From: Ashinkailepas kermadecensis
Lineage: Eukaryota > Arthropoda > Thecostraca > Neolepadidae
Direction: 5' to 3'
Length of the DNA: 64,000 bases
Assembly: GCA_034440615.1 (NCBI GenBank)
Contig: JAOTOM010003999.1
Coordinates: 62,001 to 126,000, forward strand
Positions 20,612-32,023 of this stretch are shown here, one piece after another. The stretch's first letter is position 1. Every line of letters begins with the position of its first letter. The notes under the pieces are model-generated. The model saw nothing but the letters and a program-made list of their open reading frames with translations. It made no database searches and was not told the origin of the DNA. The translations under genes were made by a program, and so were the position numbers.

Positions 20612-23600
20612 TCACACGGCCCCAGAGCGATAGAAGCCCTTTGCGAACTCCTGCTTCATGTACACTTCAGGCGTCGGGTTTCCCCAACGGCGTTCTTTCT
20701 TCTGCAGGAAGTGAGCGACGGCAGGTCTCGGGTCATAGCGGCCAACTCCTGTTCCATTCATTGACACAAGCATACGGCCGAGAACTGTGTCCATCATAGT
20801 GTTGAGACGATGACTTGACTTTATCTGGTTATAGTGTGATACGGCTCGTTCAGTTCCCATGCTGTGAGGGGTGAGACACATGAATGCAGCCAGGAGTTTC
20901 TGGCAGACACCGGAGCTGGTAGCCACCATAGCTTGCAGCTTTGCCCCGTTCAACACACAGCCATCACGAGCGCCACACATGCGTCGCCAGTTGTCAGCCA
21001 CAGCGACCGCGAATTCGGCCACAGCTTCTTCTCCGAACAGCATCGACACCAGGCCTCGACCTTCCTTTATAAACTCCGTCGCGGACTCGGCTGTGAGGAG
21101 CGTCATCAGCACTTTTACTTGTTCCTCTTGGTCAATGTTGAGTCGATCACACAGGAAGTTTTTGGTTGCTGCCACGATCTCTGTGCGAACTGCTGCTATC
21201 GATCGGTTCGAGGTTGTCACGTACTTGTTTTTTACGTTCCGATGACCTTTGTCTTCCCCGTCGGTCTGGCTGGTCCCGGCTTCTCCCGCGGTAGACGCCA
21301 AGAGAGCCTCCTCTTTGCCACCTGGCACGGGAGCGGCCTCCATCAGCTCCAGATAGTTTTTCGTTCCATCACGTGCTTCCAAGACGTTGGGGATTGTCAG
21401 GCTGTCCTGCTGAAGGCGCTTCTACAGATGGCGGACTGACGTCATCGCGTCCGCCATGACCGCAGTCAGGTAGTGGGATCTCCCTCCGTCCTCCCACTTC
21501 GCCAGGTACCCTCGTGCCTCCGACTTGGCTTTCTTCTCTTGCGAGGCAGCGATTTCTCTCCAAACTCCTCAACACGCTGGAAGGTTTGCCAGCACGGCGT
21601 TGACCAGACTGAGAAGATGCTCAGCGAACCGCACCTCGAAGTATGCTGGAAATGCATACTTTGCTCCCGCTTTCTTTAGCATCTTCGTCCTGGACTTCGA
21701 TGAGCGAAAGTATGTGGCCACGCTCAGCAAGTCAGACTTCCACAGCCGAAGCTCCGGGACAGAGTTTTCAGTGCTCTCAACAGCCAGATCGGAGCGGTGG
21801 CAGACACACCACATCACCAGCAGCTTGTGCTTGATATGGTCTTCCAGGCGTTTCCAGAGGCCACTGGACCGGCCAGTGTTGGCGGCTTCCCCATCTGTCG
21901 TTATGCCGACCAGCTTTTCGGTGTCCGCCTTAGCATGGTTCAGGGCGAGCGTAGTGGCTTCCAGCAAGCCCTCTGCACCCCCGCTCTCAGACTCGACTAC
22001 GCCTAGAAAGAGAGAGGTGAGCCTGCCTCTCTCTGAGACTGTGCGGGCCGTGACGAACTTGGTGTCCAGCTGCATCCGATCCACGCTTCCATCCACCTGG
22101 ATACTGAAACAGATGCCTGCGTTGATGGTGTCTGCTAGCTTTTCTGCCCCCACAGCTGCAACTGACTAGCATATCCCGGTACACGGCTGGATAGAGGTAG
22201 TGTAGCTCTGTTCCAGAGGGAGTTGTGGGTGTGAACTCCCACTCCCACCCATGGTCTGACATGGCGGACAGGAGCCGACTACTGTGCATTATGGCCAGCG
22301 AACGACACGGCCATGACCACGCCGACGGAGTCTCGATCATGGAATCGCTGTACACGTCTACAGCCAGCTTAATGAGGGTCTCTATGGTGGTTGACTTGTG
22401 CCGCTTGATGATGCTGAGCCACGGGTGTTTGTCGGTTTGTCTGTTCCACATCTCTTCCAGCTTCTGAGCCTCAGCAGCTGCGTGGTGAGGACGACCAAGA
22501 AGGAGGTCCACAACACGGCGGAGTTTCTCCACACCTTCTGCAAGCATGCCTGAGGCCGCACCGACGACTCCGTTGGCAGACGCTTTGTTTGCCGCATCCT
22601 GCTGGCTCTGACAAACCTCACAAACGATGTAGGCCCTGTTTTTACCGCCGTTTGGTCCCCTTCTGCTCTCCCTTCGCAGTGACTTGCAGTTGGATATCAG
22701 CCATTGCAGGTCGAGTTTGTACCCTTTGTACCAGTTCGATCCTGCAGGAGATAGATCAATGACAGTGTTTGCGGAACTAGCCAAACTCTTAATTTATGGA
22801 GGATAATTTACGTTATAAATAGGTATATTGGGCATTTTTGTGCTATAAGTAGGTAGGTACCTAAGATACGAAAACCATTGACCTTATATGTCGCACCTAC
22901 AATCAGCAGGTCAGCACAAGTCCGCAATGAATTATTTTCGTACCTTGAATACTTTGAAGAAAAAAATATGTAGATGCCCATGTCAGGCTATCAGGCGGCA
23001 AACAGCATCCCCTCACCTTAAACATTTATCTTAGTGTTACTTATTGTTATGATATGGAACCGACTACCGATAACATTGTTGTATGTATGGGCGTAGCCAC
23101 AGCCCCCCGGCCCCTCCCAGGTTTTCGGATTTTAAGCATTACGCCTATGGGCGTTGCATAGAAAGAATTGACTTCAAAAGTCCTTCACCTCCCCCTCACC
23201 TGTTTTCGCCTCGTGGCGACACCCTTGCTTATGATGATTATGCTTTTGGTTTAAGAGCGCCGCAACGGTACAGTTATATGGTATATAGGTGTGTGCTTAC
23301 CAGTACAGTGACTGAGAGCGGGCGTGGAGCCGTCACCAGCAGGACGGGCAGAGGCTGACGGCTCCTGGGAGCCGGCACCAGCAGGACGGACAGAGGCTGA
23401 CGGCTGCTGGGAGCCGTCACCAGCAGGACGAGCAGAGGCTGACGGCTGCTGGGAGCCGGCACCAGCAGGACGGACAGAGGCTGACGGCTGCTGGGAGCCG
23501 TCACCAGCAGGACGGGCAGAGGCTGACGGCTGCTGGGAGCCGGCACCAGCAGGACGGACAGAGGCTGACGGCTGCTGGGAGCCGTCACCAGCAGGACGGG

Positions 23601-24028
23601 CAGAGGCTGACGGCTGCTGGGAGCCGGAGGATGCAGGCCTACAAACGAGTCAATTAGCGATCAACGAAATGTGAGAGATCCATGACATTTGCTTTGTATT
23701 TCAGTGCAGTGAAGGAAATGATTTTAATTTTGTGTCAGTATGGTCATTTCATGAACGAAATACTTAGGTACTTGCCCAATGTTACCGGTAGCTTTCAGGC
23801 GCCACAGGGTGAATTTGTCCCGAATGTTGAGAATTCTCTTGGATCCCCTCCCCCGCAGAACTGGACTGTGAACTTATTTGCTAGACCCAGGGCATCGTCG
23901 ACTGGTACTTACTTGAAAAATTGAAGGATTGATGGAGTAGAACAAGACCGGGCTGCCGACTCCCACTGTTTTTGGACCTGCGCCCCTGACGTCTTACGTT
24001 TCTTTTTAACGGGCCCCGATCCTTCCAT
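20612..24028 (-). pseudogene. hAT transposase, three-exon gene model, disabled
   Basis: Exon 1 (24028-23913) starts at an ATG and encodes MEGSGPVKKKRKTSG, a nuclear-localisation-like basic cluster, up to SILQFF. Its donor is CAA|GTAAGT. Exon 2 (23638-23301) follows a TTTGTAG acceptor, encodes 14-residue repeats, and ends at a CTG|GTAAGC donor. Exon 3 (22741-20612) follows CTCCTGCAG and carries an IVCEVC zinc-ligand pair and the GITTDGEAANTG block. It also has the hAT signature CxxH in MWCVCHRSDLAVE and a hATC-type dimerisation end (MGTERAVSHYNQIKSS). Reading phase is preserved across both introns. Lesions are a one-base frameshift near 22170, a TGA at 21569-21571 and a TAG at 21422-21424. It resembles the KIAA1586-like branch of hAT proteins; that affiliation is from memory. 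Confidence 0.85.
23301..23638 (-). repeat. 42-bp coding minisatellite inside transposase exon 2
   Basis: About seven 42-bp units alternate between two variants that differ at fixed positions (GTCACC/GGCACC and GGGCAG/GGACAG on the plus strand), giving an 84-bp higher order. In the transposase frame each unit encodes GSQQPSASxRPAGx, 14 residues, with no stop. Splice signals at both ends and matching phase indicate that the array is translated as a flexible Ser/Pro/Gln-rich linker. Confidence 0.85.
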
Positions 24029-24971
24029 TGTTAGTACTTGTATATGCAGTCTTTATGTAACTTGTAAGTGAAATAATTTCAATTGAAACTTCCACACACT
24101 ACTTTCGCTGCTGTATTTGATTCCACAGCAAACGTAGCAACTAGCAGCCACCGACACCTCTCTGGCGGCACCGGCAACACAAATGAATGAGCATAAGGCG
24201 CGCAGATAATTCACTCGCAGCATCACAGCGGCACGCCGCACGGATGAATTTGAGAGCCATGCGCTTGTTTTTATTACGCACCTCCCCGCGAAGGATTGTG
24301 TAATAAAATACCATGCTCGGCGTGGTACCGTGCAAAACTTACGGGTATCTACAGCGTTGCGAGTGTAAGTGCATACACAATGGTGTAGGTACTGTGCTTT
24401 AATACATCAAAGTGATAAAAAATATCACAGTGAGCGTTGGATGGCTCATTGATTGTACGGATCAAGTACAAAAAAAATATAGGTTTCTGATGGTTCCAAC
24501 GACTTCTGAGGCAGCCAGGTTCTCAGAAAGATCCTTCAGCATGGGCCCTCACTGGGGTGGAAAGTCTCGACGACTGGGGTGGAAATCTGGGCGACTAGGG
24601 TGGAAGCTTCCACCCCAGTTAACATGTTAAAATAGGCCCTGCATTTTAGTCTTGTGATTTGAGTCTTTAGTCATTTGAGTCTTATGACTAAAATGCAAGT
24701 TATGAACAAATGATATAAACACAGGGGTGTCGATTTTTGAAAAACATTGGGGGGGCCGAAGTGCCAAAACACTAGACAGCACCCCCCCACAAAAAAACTC
24801 TTCGGATTTAGCCCACTATATTTTCAGATCTCAGAAATTATGATTTCTTATTAGACGATGTGTACGTTTATGTTTATTCAGCATCCTCACCAACGGGTAA
24901 AATCGTCCAATAACTGGTGAAGTCACATAATTAAAAGAGCAGTGCTCAGTACATGTCAACGTAACAACTCT

Positions 24972-25088
24972 TGGTTGGTTATTGGTTCTACGACACGTCG
25001 ACCGTTGTGTCATATAGCGTAGCCAATCTCTCACGCCGTTTGGTCGCGGGCGAAGAGTAGCGACAGGTGAGACTCGAACTCACCAGCA
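24972..25088 (-). mobile_element. tRNA-SINE subfamily 2, 5'-truncated, 10-bp TSD
   Basis: The body and AACCAATAACCAACCAA tail match the SINE at 17570. The tRNA head is cut just upstream of the B box GAGTTCGAGTCTC. TAACAACTCT flanks it on both sides (24962-24971, 25089-25098). The same insertion is present in B' at 58812-58928. Confidence 0.85.
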
Positions 25089-25699
25089 TAACAACTCTGA
25101 GTAATAGCATGCGACTGCAGTGCCATATAGTGGGCTCGGATCTATCGTCACCGTCACCGTCACTGTTACCCTCCTCCTCATTCCACACACCAACAAACAC
25201 TCACCGGCTTAAATAAAAGTACTTCAGCGATCAGATGCAGGCTAAAACACACCGGCATTGATGAAGCATCAGAGCACAGCAGACCTGAACGGTGAGGACG
25301 ATGGGTGAAAGTATTTCCTTGGTGCCTAACGTTAGGGAGGGGAACGCTTCCCTCTAGTACGCCACTGCGGCTGCTCAACGTGTTTTTTTCCGCAGATTGC
25401 ACGATCGAGAGTAGAAAGGCCCTTCGGATAATTTTCTTTCGGGACCCATTCTTAATTTTCCGGTGCTCTGGTCGATTCGATGGAGTCTCCTTGTGGTTTT
25501 TGTGGTGAAGTCTATTTTATAAGCCCCCTGCAGGCTATTTTTGGAACCCGGTACGATTCTTCTGGCTCTCCGTGCGTTTTTTCCGGTGCCCAAACAGGTT
25601 TCTTTTCCGGCGTCCGACGACTTCTTATTTTGTGGATCCTTGACGCAATTTTTCCGTCCGCAAGGTGACATTCCGGGTATATATTGGTACTTGGGAAGC

Positions 25700-26330
25700 C
25701 AGCTGCAACTTGTGGGGCTCCGGCACGACGTTTTGGCCCCAGTGAGATTTTCAAGAGAAGCGGCGTTAATTTTTTTTTGTCTAAGTGCGATTTTTTGGGG
25801 CCCCGTCGTCACTTGTTGGGATCCCTTGCGGTGGCTACGACACGTTTGTGGGGGCCCAACAAGTTTTGTGGGCTATTGGAGCTATTGTTGAGATCCCAGA
25901 TTGATTTTCCGTGTCCGGACTGTTTTTCATTTACCCGGCTTCATTTGTTGGGTGATTTCAACGAGACTTTTTAGAGCCCCGGTGGGACCTGTCAGGCCTC
26001 TGGCGTGATTTTCAGGGGCCCGGGTGATAATTCTTAGTACCCCAGTCTCGGCGTGATTTTCAGGAGGCCCCGGCTCGACCGTTTGTGGCCCCCGTCGTGA
26101 TTTTCTTGAATCCCGGCACCACTTGTTTGCGACCCCAACGTGATTTTCAGGGGCCCAGGTGCAAACTTTTGAGGCCCCAGCGTCATTATCGGGGCCCCTG
26201 CGCTACGTTTGGGGGCCCCCAATGTGATTTTTCTGAGCCCCGGTGCGATTTTTGGTGGACGGAGTGAAATTTTTAGGGAGCATAGCGCATTTTTTTCCTT
26301 AGCTCGGCGGATTCTTGGTTTCCCCACAAC
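25700..26330. repeat. Degenerate GGGGCCC / TGATTTTC repeat in block B
   Basis: A loose unit of roughly 30-36 bases, alternating a GGGGCCCC-like core with GTGATTTTC- or GCGATTTTT-like AT segments, recurs many times. Both frames and spacing drift. The inverse counterpart is 57590-58160. Long ORFs across it on both strands are by-products of the low stop content. Confidence 0.7.
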
Positions 26331-26603
26331 CTATCAAGAGAGGGGGGGAGGCAACTGCCCACAATTCCCCCTCCCCATTCGGTATGTCACTGTGCCATGC
26401 AATGATGCAACATAAGAATCCAGGAATAGTTCATCTATTTCATCACACATGTGATTTAAACTCCCCAGTTATCCAGACAGTTTGAGGAAAGTCAAACATC
26501 TGCTACATGGATCAGCAAGGATGGATTGTAAGGCAACATGGATACCATGGAATTCCGGTCAGAGTAGTTATGCTACAATACATACCTTCTTCAACACACT
26601 GCT

Positions 26604-26840
26604 TTGGAGAAGGATGAGCTCCTGAAGTTTGGTCAGGGTTGGAGTTGGAGGTGGATGGAGCAACACTGTGAAGGACATAACATATGGTTCAAGAGACTTG
26701 TTTCCAGTAACAATACAGGGGATGAAGTAACATTTTCATTGACTTCTATGGTTTTCATTGGCTTCATTGACTTCTATGGTGTCCTGAGTAAGCAGGACAA
26801 TCGAGATGGGTTTCTGTTATATGCATTTTTTTTTTTTTAA
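26604..26840. other. Conserved non-coding segment of block B
   Basis: The 78-codon ORF here has an inverse counterpart at 57108-57299 with almost the same translation, and both lie at the same place in the B repeat. Inside it TTGACTTCTATGG occurs twice about 34 bases apart (near 26738 and 26768). I do not recognise a protein family; similarity between copies is explained by repeat homology, not by selection that I can demonstrate. Confidence 0.4.
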
Positions 26841-27114
26841 ATAAGTTTCATCCGAGTTCTTGTTGGGCTGGCTTTATGAACCAGGGTCGGATTGCTAAGC
26901 AGAGCTTGTTGCGTGAACCCTGGCCCCACCACCCGATCCATTAATTCAAGTTAAACGGCAGAATTTTGACCGAAAGTTTAACGTGCCGTCAATGCACCGA
27001 CACAGCCGCCCGGTATAAACAATGTTATAATGTAGCTTTTATACCCCAGTGAGAATGGTATGGATTCACTCATCAGTGAATTTGCAAACATACTGATGTA
27101 TCAGTTAACACCAA

Positions 27115-27170
27115 TGCAGGGATCTATGTGATCAACATGGTCTGTGCCCTAAAGCCCAAATAACTAAGTA
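27115..27170 (+). mobile_element. Old I-LINE/SINE tail fragment in block B
   Basis: A diverged copy of the LINE/SINE tail: a CTATGTGATCAACATGGTC block, then GTGCCCTAAAGCCCAAATAA. The inverse counterpart in B' is at about 56926-56985. Confidence 0.5.
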
Positions 27171-27754
27171 ACAATGCAGGGAATCTGCTGCATAACAGTT
27201 TGACCATAAATTAGCCATGATATATGGCATCATACTTCCCATGCTATTTACAATAGTGAGCTATATTTTGTGTACAAACATCAGGACATTAGAAATGTTA
27301 ATTAACGTTACACACATCAGTTCCTAACAAGTGTCAGCAATACATTTCCTTCATGTGCTTTAAACATGATTCAAGAAAGCACTGTCATCGATTTTAAACT
27401 TGCAAAAAGAGTGGGCCGCCTGGCATTTTGAGTGCTATTTGAGTGAATTTGCTGTCTTGTTAGTGAACTGACCACTTATTGAGATATATGTACTTCAACT
27501 TTGCCTGCTTCCATCATGAAAATTTGTCATTTTCCAATACATCAGAAATCATTAGAATAACTTCTTGTCTACAAACCGGTGTATGCATTTCTATGAATTT
27601 CTCATATTTATTAACACAAATGATGTAGATCTGATCTGCAAATTTATAACTCAGAAAATGTTATCAGCACAGGATTCCATTCCTGAAAATATCGTACTTT
27701 CAAAATGTTATTGTTCTTTGTGAACCAATAAGTGCAATGCTCTCATGCGGCATG

Positions 27755-27766
27755 CAGATGGAGGTT
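27755..27766. other. Empty target site of the I-clade LINE
   Basis: CAGATGGAGGTT stands once here in block B. In B' the complementary 12-mer AACCTCCATCTG is duplicated on either side of the LINE at 50063-56321. Flanks on both sides match between B and B'. Confidence 0.9.
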
Positions 27767-29214
27767 CATCACGTACACCAGGTAGCACAAAAAGAGATAT
27801 TATTGCAGTCTAAGGTAACCACAAGACATGTTTTACACCCATTTTTACCTCCACGAATCATTCAAAGTAGCTAGGTTTTGTCTAATTGCGTTAGACTAGG
27901 CTTTTGTTGTAAGTTAGTAAATGAAAAAAAAATCTTCAAAAACGGTTCAAGCTAGATTAGGTTACGTTAGACTTTTAAGTTCAAAATGTTTGAGAAAAAA
28001 GAAATTGGGGGGGGAGAATTTGGCATAAAAATAATAATTTCTTGCATGGAAGTCTAGGCTAGGTTAGGTTAGGTTATGTTACATTTTTTTTTATCTGAAC
28101 ATTATTTTTCATCCTATATTACTCAAATCCAAGCCCCCTTTTCCACGTCATTTTTCCTCACAAATGAAAAGTGTGCATCTGCAGAGGAAATGAGCGGTTA
28201 CATCATGTTCAGCACATTAACAAACACTGCATTAAAAAATAAATTAGAAGAAGTCAGAGAGTACCATGAGCTGAAATATTACCCAAAAAGCCAGGTATTA
28301 TCACAGTTTAAGGTAACCACAAGACAAGTTTTACACACATTTTACCTCCATGAAGCATACAAAGGGGTGAGGTTTGTCAGGTTAGGTGAGGCTTTTGTTG
28401 TAAGTTATACAAAAAAAATCATTTGTTGGTAAATAATTTTTGTTAATGATTTTTCTACAAAAAAATAATAAACGGTTCAGGCTAGCTTAGGTTAGGTTTT
28501 TTAAGTTGAATATATTTGAGAAAATGCCTCGAAAATTTACGTTAAAAACAATTAATTTCTTGTATGGGAAGTTGAACTATGTTAGGTAAGGTTATCATAC
28601 ATCTTGAAAATTATTTGTATGCTAGATTTCCTTACTCCACACCATTTTTTGGTGTTATTTTTTACTCCCAATTGAAAGGCATGCATTTGCAGAGGAAAGG
28701 ACATTAAATGTGTGCTTTTATGTATTTTATTAATATTTTTATATTTAAATTTCCAATGCAATGTTTATGAATGTCACTAAGCTGATTGCACTACTCAGTT
28801 TCTGTGCAAATGCTTACTTTCTAGGTTGTGAGCAAAATAACGTTAAAAATGGGCTTTGAGTTAGGTAACATAGCAATTAAAAGAAATACATTAAAAATTC
28901 AACATAACCTAATGTAACCTAAGCTGACCTTGGAGAAAACAACTATAAAAACAAGATTGGAAAAATATCTAGCAATTTATTTTATTGAAATTTTACAAAT
29001 GAAAAAACCTAACCCAACCTGATCTAACCAGAATTATTGTGCTTTAAGGTGGTAACAAGGCAAGTTATTACACATTTTCCTCCATAAAGCAAACAAATGG
29101 GCTATGTTTGGTGATGTTAGATTAGTTTAAGTGTTTTAAGTTCGACATTTTTTGCAAAAATTGTTCCAAAATTTGAACGAAATAGATCTTTTTTCTTTAA
29201 AAGCAGCTTATGTT

Positions 29215-29340
29215 CGGTTAGGTTAAATTGGGTTAGGTTAGGATAGGTTAGGTTAGATTCGGTTAGGTCAGGTCAGGTCAGGTCAGGTCAGGTTAGGTTA
29301 GGTTTGGTTAGGTTAGGTTAGGTTAGGTTAGGTTGGGTTA
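29215..29340 (+). repeat. Interstitial (TTAGG)n array with a (TCAGG)n core
   Basis: AGGTT units run across this segment with about five consecutive TCAGG variants in the middle (about 29268-29290). Single and double AGGTT/AACCT units are scattered through 27890-31020 and 47580-49920 as well. TTAGG is the arthropod telomere repeat; here it is internal. Confidence 0.9.
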
Positions 29341-31117
29341 CATTTTTTTTATTGTAAAAAAAAATACATTGCTTGAAATTTTTACAACTTGATGTTTTGG
29401 TTTTGCTTTTCTCCAAGGGGAGGTTAAGCTAGGTTAGGTTAGGTTATGTTGCATTTATTTTATTGAAAAAAAAATACTTTACCCTATGTCACCTAATTCA
29501 AAGCTTTTTGTTGATGTTATTTTGCTTACAACCTGAAATGTAGGCATTTGCATAGAAAATGAGTGGTCCTATCATCTGAGTCACATTCATAAACATTGCA
29601 TTGAAATGATACATTCCACGAATTCATAAAACACCTTAAAACACAAATTTACCAAAATCGTGTTTATCACATTCCTAAACATTGCATGGGAAAAATTAAT
29701 CAGAAATTACCTTAAGCTGTAAATTTACCAAAAGGTGTGCCAACCCTTGGACGGAAATGCAACACTAGGTGCCCCAATCCTGGGCAGAAAGGGCACTAAG
29801 AGCAGTGGAATGAAAATTTTAATAAAAGTAAACTAAAAACAGCTCTTCTTGAAGACAAACGTGGTAGTTATGTGATATTAACATGGAAACCCTGAGCACA
29901 AATCAGAAAAAAGCATGGACTGGACTTTTTCAAGCTTACCTGCCAACTTCTTCAACTACTGTTCCTTTGGGAATTAAATATCAGCAAGCTATTTATTCAC
30001 TATCTAAAATCACACCAATCCGCAGATACATCAGAAGGTGCGATACATCAGAATGTGCGAAGTACAAAACACGAATCAGTACGACGTCACATGAGATTGG
30101 CCTCCGGATTAAACACTGCGCGCAATTGCACCACAGATGTCTTACCTCCGTCACATTTGTCACTGTAACCTCAAATTTAGACTTCAGGCGCTGGAATTTC
30201 TGTAACTGGAATTTTTTCTTTGCATGTTACGATTTTGGATGTTCTGAGGAACGCCCATCACGATGTGTGACATTTAATGCGCGCTAGTGTCCATCGATAC
30301 AAATCAACGCCCCTGCTTTGGAGAAAAAATAGAAACAAAAATTAAGCAATATATATTCTGCAAATTTTCTAAATTGAACAACCGAACCAAACTTACCCGA
30401 ACCTAATGTCAGCTGCTTTTGAAGGAAAACTTCCACTTTTATTTTATTTTTGAAAATGATTGAACAATTTTTCCAAGGTAAACAACTAAACTAGCCTAAC
30501 CTAGCTAAATCGGTATTATTGTGCTTTAAGGTGGTAACAAGACAAGTTTTTACACGCATTTGCCTCCATATAGCAAGCAAATGGGTTAGGCTCGGTTAAG
30601 TTAGGTTAGTTTAGGCTTTTCAAGTTGGAGAACTTTAAACAAAAATTCCAAAAACGTTTCCCCCAAAAATTGCAAATTATTTGGTAACCTTGCAGTCTAA
30701 GGTGTTCTTTTTTTCCCTTAAAACAAAGAAAAATATGCAGAATACCATGTTTATGAAGGTGACTAAGATGATTGGACCCACTTATTTTTTGTGCTTACTT
30801 TTCAGGTTATGAGCAAAATAATGCCAAAAAGGCTTTGAGTTCGGTAACATCGCATAAACATATTTTTTTTCATGCAACAAAACCTAACCTAGCCTATCCT
30901 AACCTATCTTTTGAGAACAAAAATTAAACTAAATTAAAATTTCACTTAATTTATTTTCTGAAAATTCTCAACCTTAAAAAAGAAACCTAACCGAGCCTAA
31001 CCTAACCTACGCTGATTTTGAATACAAAATTATATTTTTTGTGAACATGGTTGTAATTTTCTTTCGGAAGCTTTTGGGTATTATTGTGCTTTAAGGTGGG
31101 AACAAGAAAAGTTGTAT

Positions 31118-31180
31118 GAGCGCTGTATGACCAACGCAGTCAATGCGCCAGTGAACCCAAATAACCAACCAACCAACCCA
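31118..31180 (+). mobile_element. 5'-truncated LINE/SINE tail in block B
   Basis: GAGCGCTGTATGACCAACGC, a CAGTCAATGCGCC block and AACCCAAATAACCAACCAAC form the canonical tail. The inverse counterpart in B' is at 49219-49288. Confidence 0.75.
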
Positions 31181-31569
31181 GAATGATGTAAGCTGTACTT
31201 CCACAGTGGATGGAATTCCAGCTGCTTTGTTTGTTTTTGCACACAATTTTAATTTTTTTCAGCAAAAGGTGGAGAGTCAGTCCACTATCTAATCCAAATC
31301 TGTTTCTATTCAGTACAAAATGTGCTGGTTAACATCAATGTTTCTACTTAGCATGGTGTTTTTCATTTTTTCCCTTTAGCTTTCTTATCAGCATAAAATA
31401 GCATAGGTTATTGGGGGGCCCAAAACAACATTGGGGGGGGAAGATCAACATTGGTGGGGCCCCACAAAAGGATGCAAATCGACGCCCCTGCATACATGCA
31501 TGATTTTGCACTTATCAAAATTTAATTTCATCTGCCATTTTTGGACCACTTCACAAGCTCTTCTAAGAC

Positions 31570-32010
31570 TTTCTGCAGCATGTACCTAGGTGCCTAGGTA
31601 CCAGGCAAATATCAAACTGATAGTGTGATGAGTGGGCTGTTGAGGTTAATTATAGTTTTTATATCCACACTCTCAATGATAACTGATTGTTGTTCACGGG
31701 ACTGGATTGTATGCAAGTTTGACAATGACAATTGGTTTTTGTGCACACCATTTTGAATTTTGTAGCAAAAGGTGGAGAGTCAGTCCACTAACTAACCCAA
31801 ATCTGTTTTTTTAATTACAAAATGTGCTGGTTAACATCAACTACATTTTCTATGTACCTAGCATGGTGTTTTTCTTCTTTTTTTCTTCAACTTTTTTATG
31901 AGCATAAAAATAGCATATGTTATTGGGGGGGCCAAATCAACATTGGGGGAGCCAAGATCAACACTGGTGGGGCCCTGGCCCCCACAAAAGGATACAAATC
32001 GACGCCCCTG
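31570..32010. repeat. Terminal module D, copy 2 (ends in the B-family terminus)
   Basis: It repeats the region that runs from ATCAAACTGATAGTGTGATG through GGTGGAGAGTCAGTCCACTA and a GGTTATTGGGGGGGCC stretch to GATACAAATCGACGCCCCTG. The same module closes block B at 31180-31490 and recurs at 32024-33050 (truncated), 46125-47297 and, inverted, 47901-48930. These are repeated right ends of one TIR family. Confidence 0.75.
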
Positions 32011-32023
32011 CCATCTAGACATT

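Larger units (their letters stand above)
20247..24641 (-). mobile_element. Full-length hAT transposon, 4.4 kb, TIRs and 8-bp TSD
   Basis: The left terminus CAGGGCCTATTTTAA is matched by the reverse complement of the right terminus. CATTTTAG is duplicated exactly outside (20239-20246 and 24642-24649). Subterminal copies of CTGGGGTGGAA lie just inside both ends: one at about 20273, and three in tandem at about 24551-24605 with an inverted copy. These are likely transposase-binding repeats. The single gene it carries (minus strand, 20612-24028) encodes a hAT transposase in three exons. The gene has two nonsense codons and one frameshift, so this copy is probably not autonomous now. Confidence 0.93.
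24722..31490. mobile_element. Block B: large TIR-type repeat, first copy
   Basis: It starts with CAGGGGTGTCGATTTTTG and ends with the complement of a CAGGGGCGTCGATTTG terminus, giving inverted ends. Most of it is found reverse-complemented in B' (47901-59175). The SINE at 24972, the GGGGCCC repeat region 25700-26330, the GATGAGCTCCTGAAGTTTGG region at 26610 and the AT-rich part with CCTAA runs all have counterparts there. No transposase was recognised inside. The flanking 8-mers (TATAAACA and CATACATG) do not match, so the two ends may belong to different insertions or the copy was rearranged. The superfamily is judged from B'. Confidence 0.75.

Noticed and set aside
25375..25812. Basic, Lys/Arg-rich ORFs in block B and their partners at 58094-58532
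   Set aside because: The similarity between them is repeat homology; several overlapping frames are equally open because of the GGGGCCC/AAAA composition.
29215..29340. A true chromosome end
   Set aside because: The TTAGG array is short, interrupted, and followed on both sides by element sequence that is shared with B'.
24722..31490. Treating block B as a complete transposition unit with its own target duplication
   Set aside because: The 8-mers beside its two termini differ (TATAAACA versus CATACATG), and using the other right ends (30315, 32010, 47297) gives no match either.
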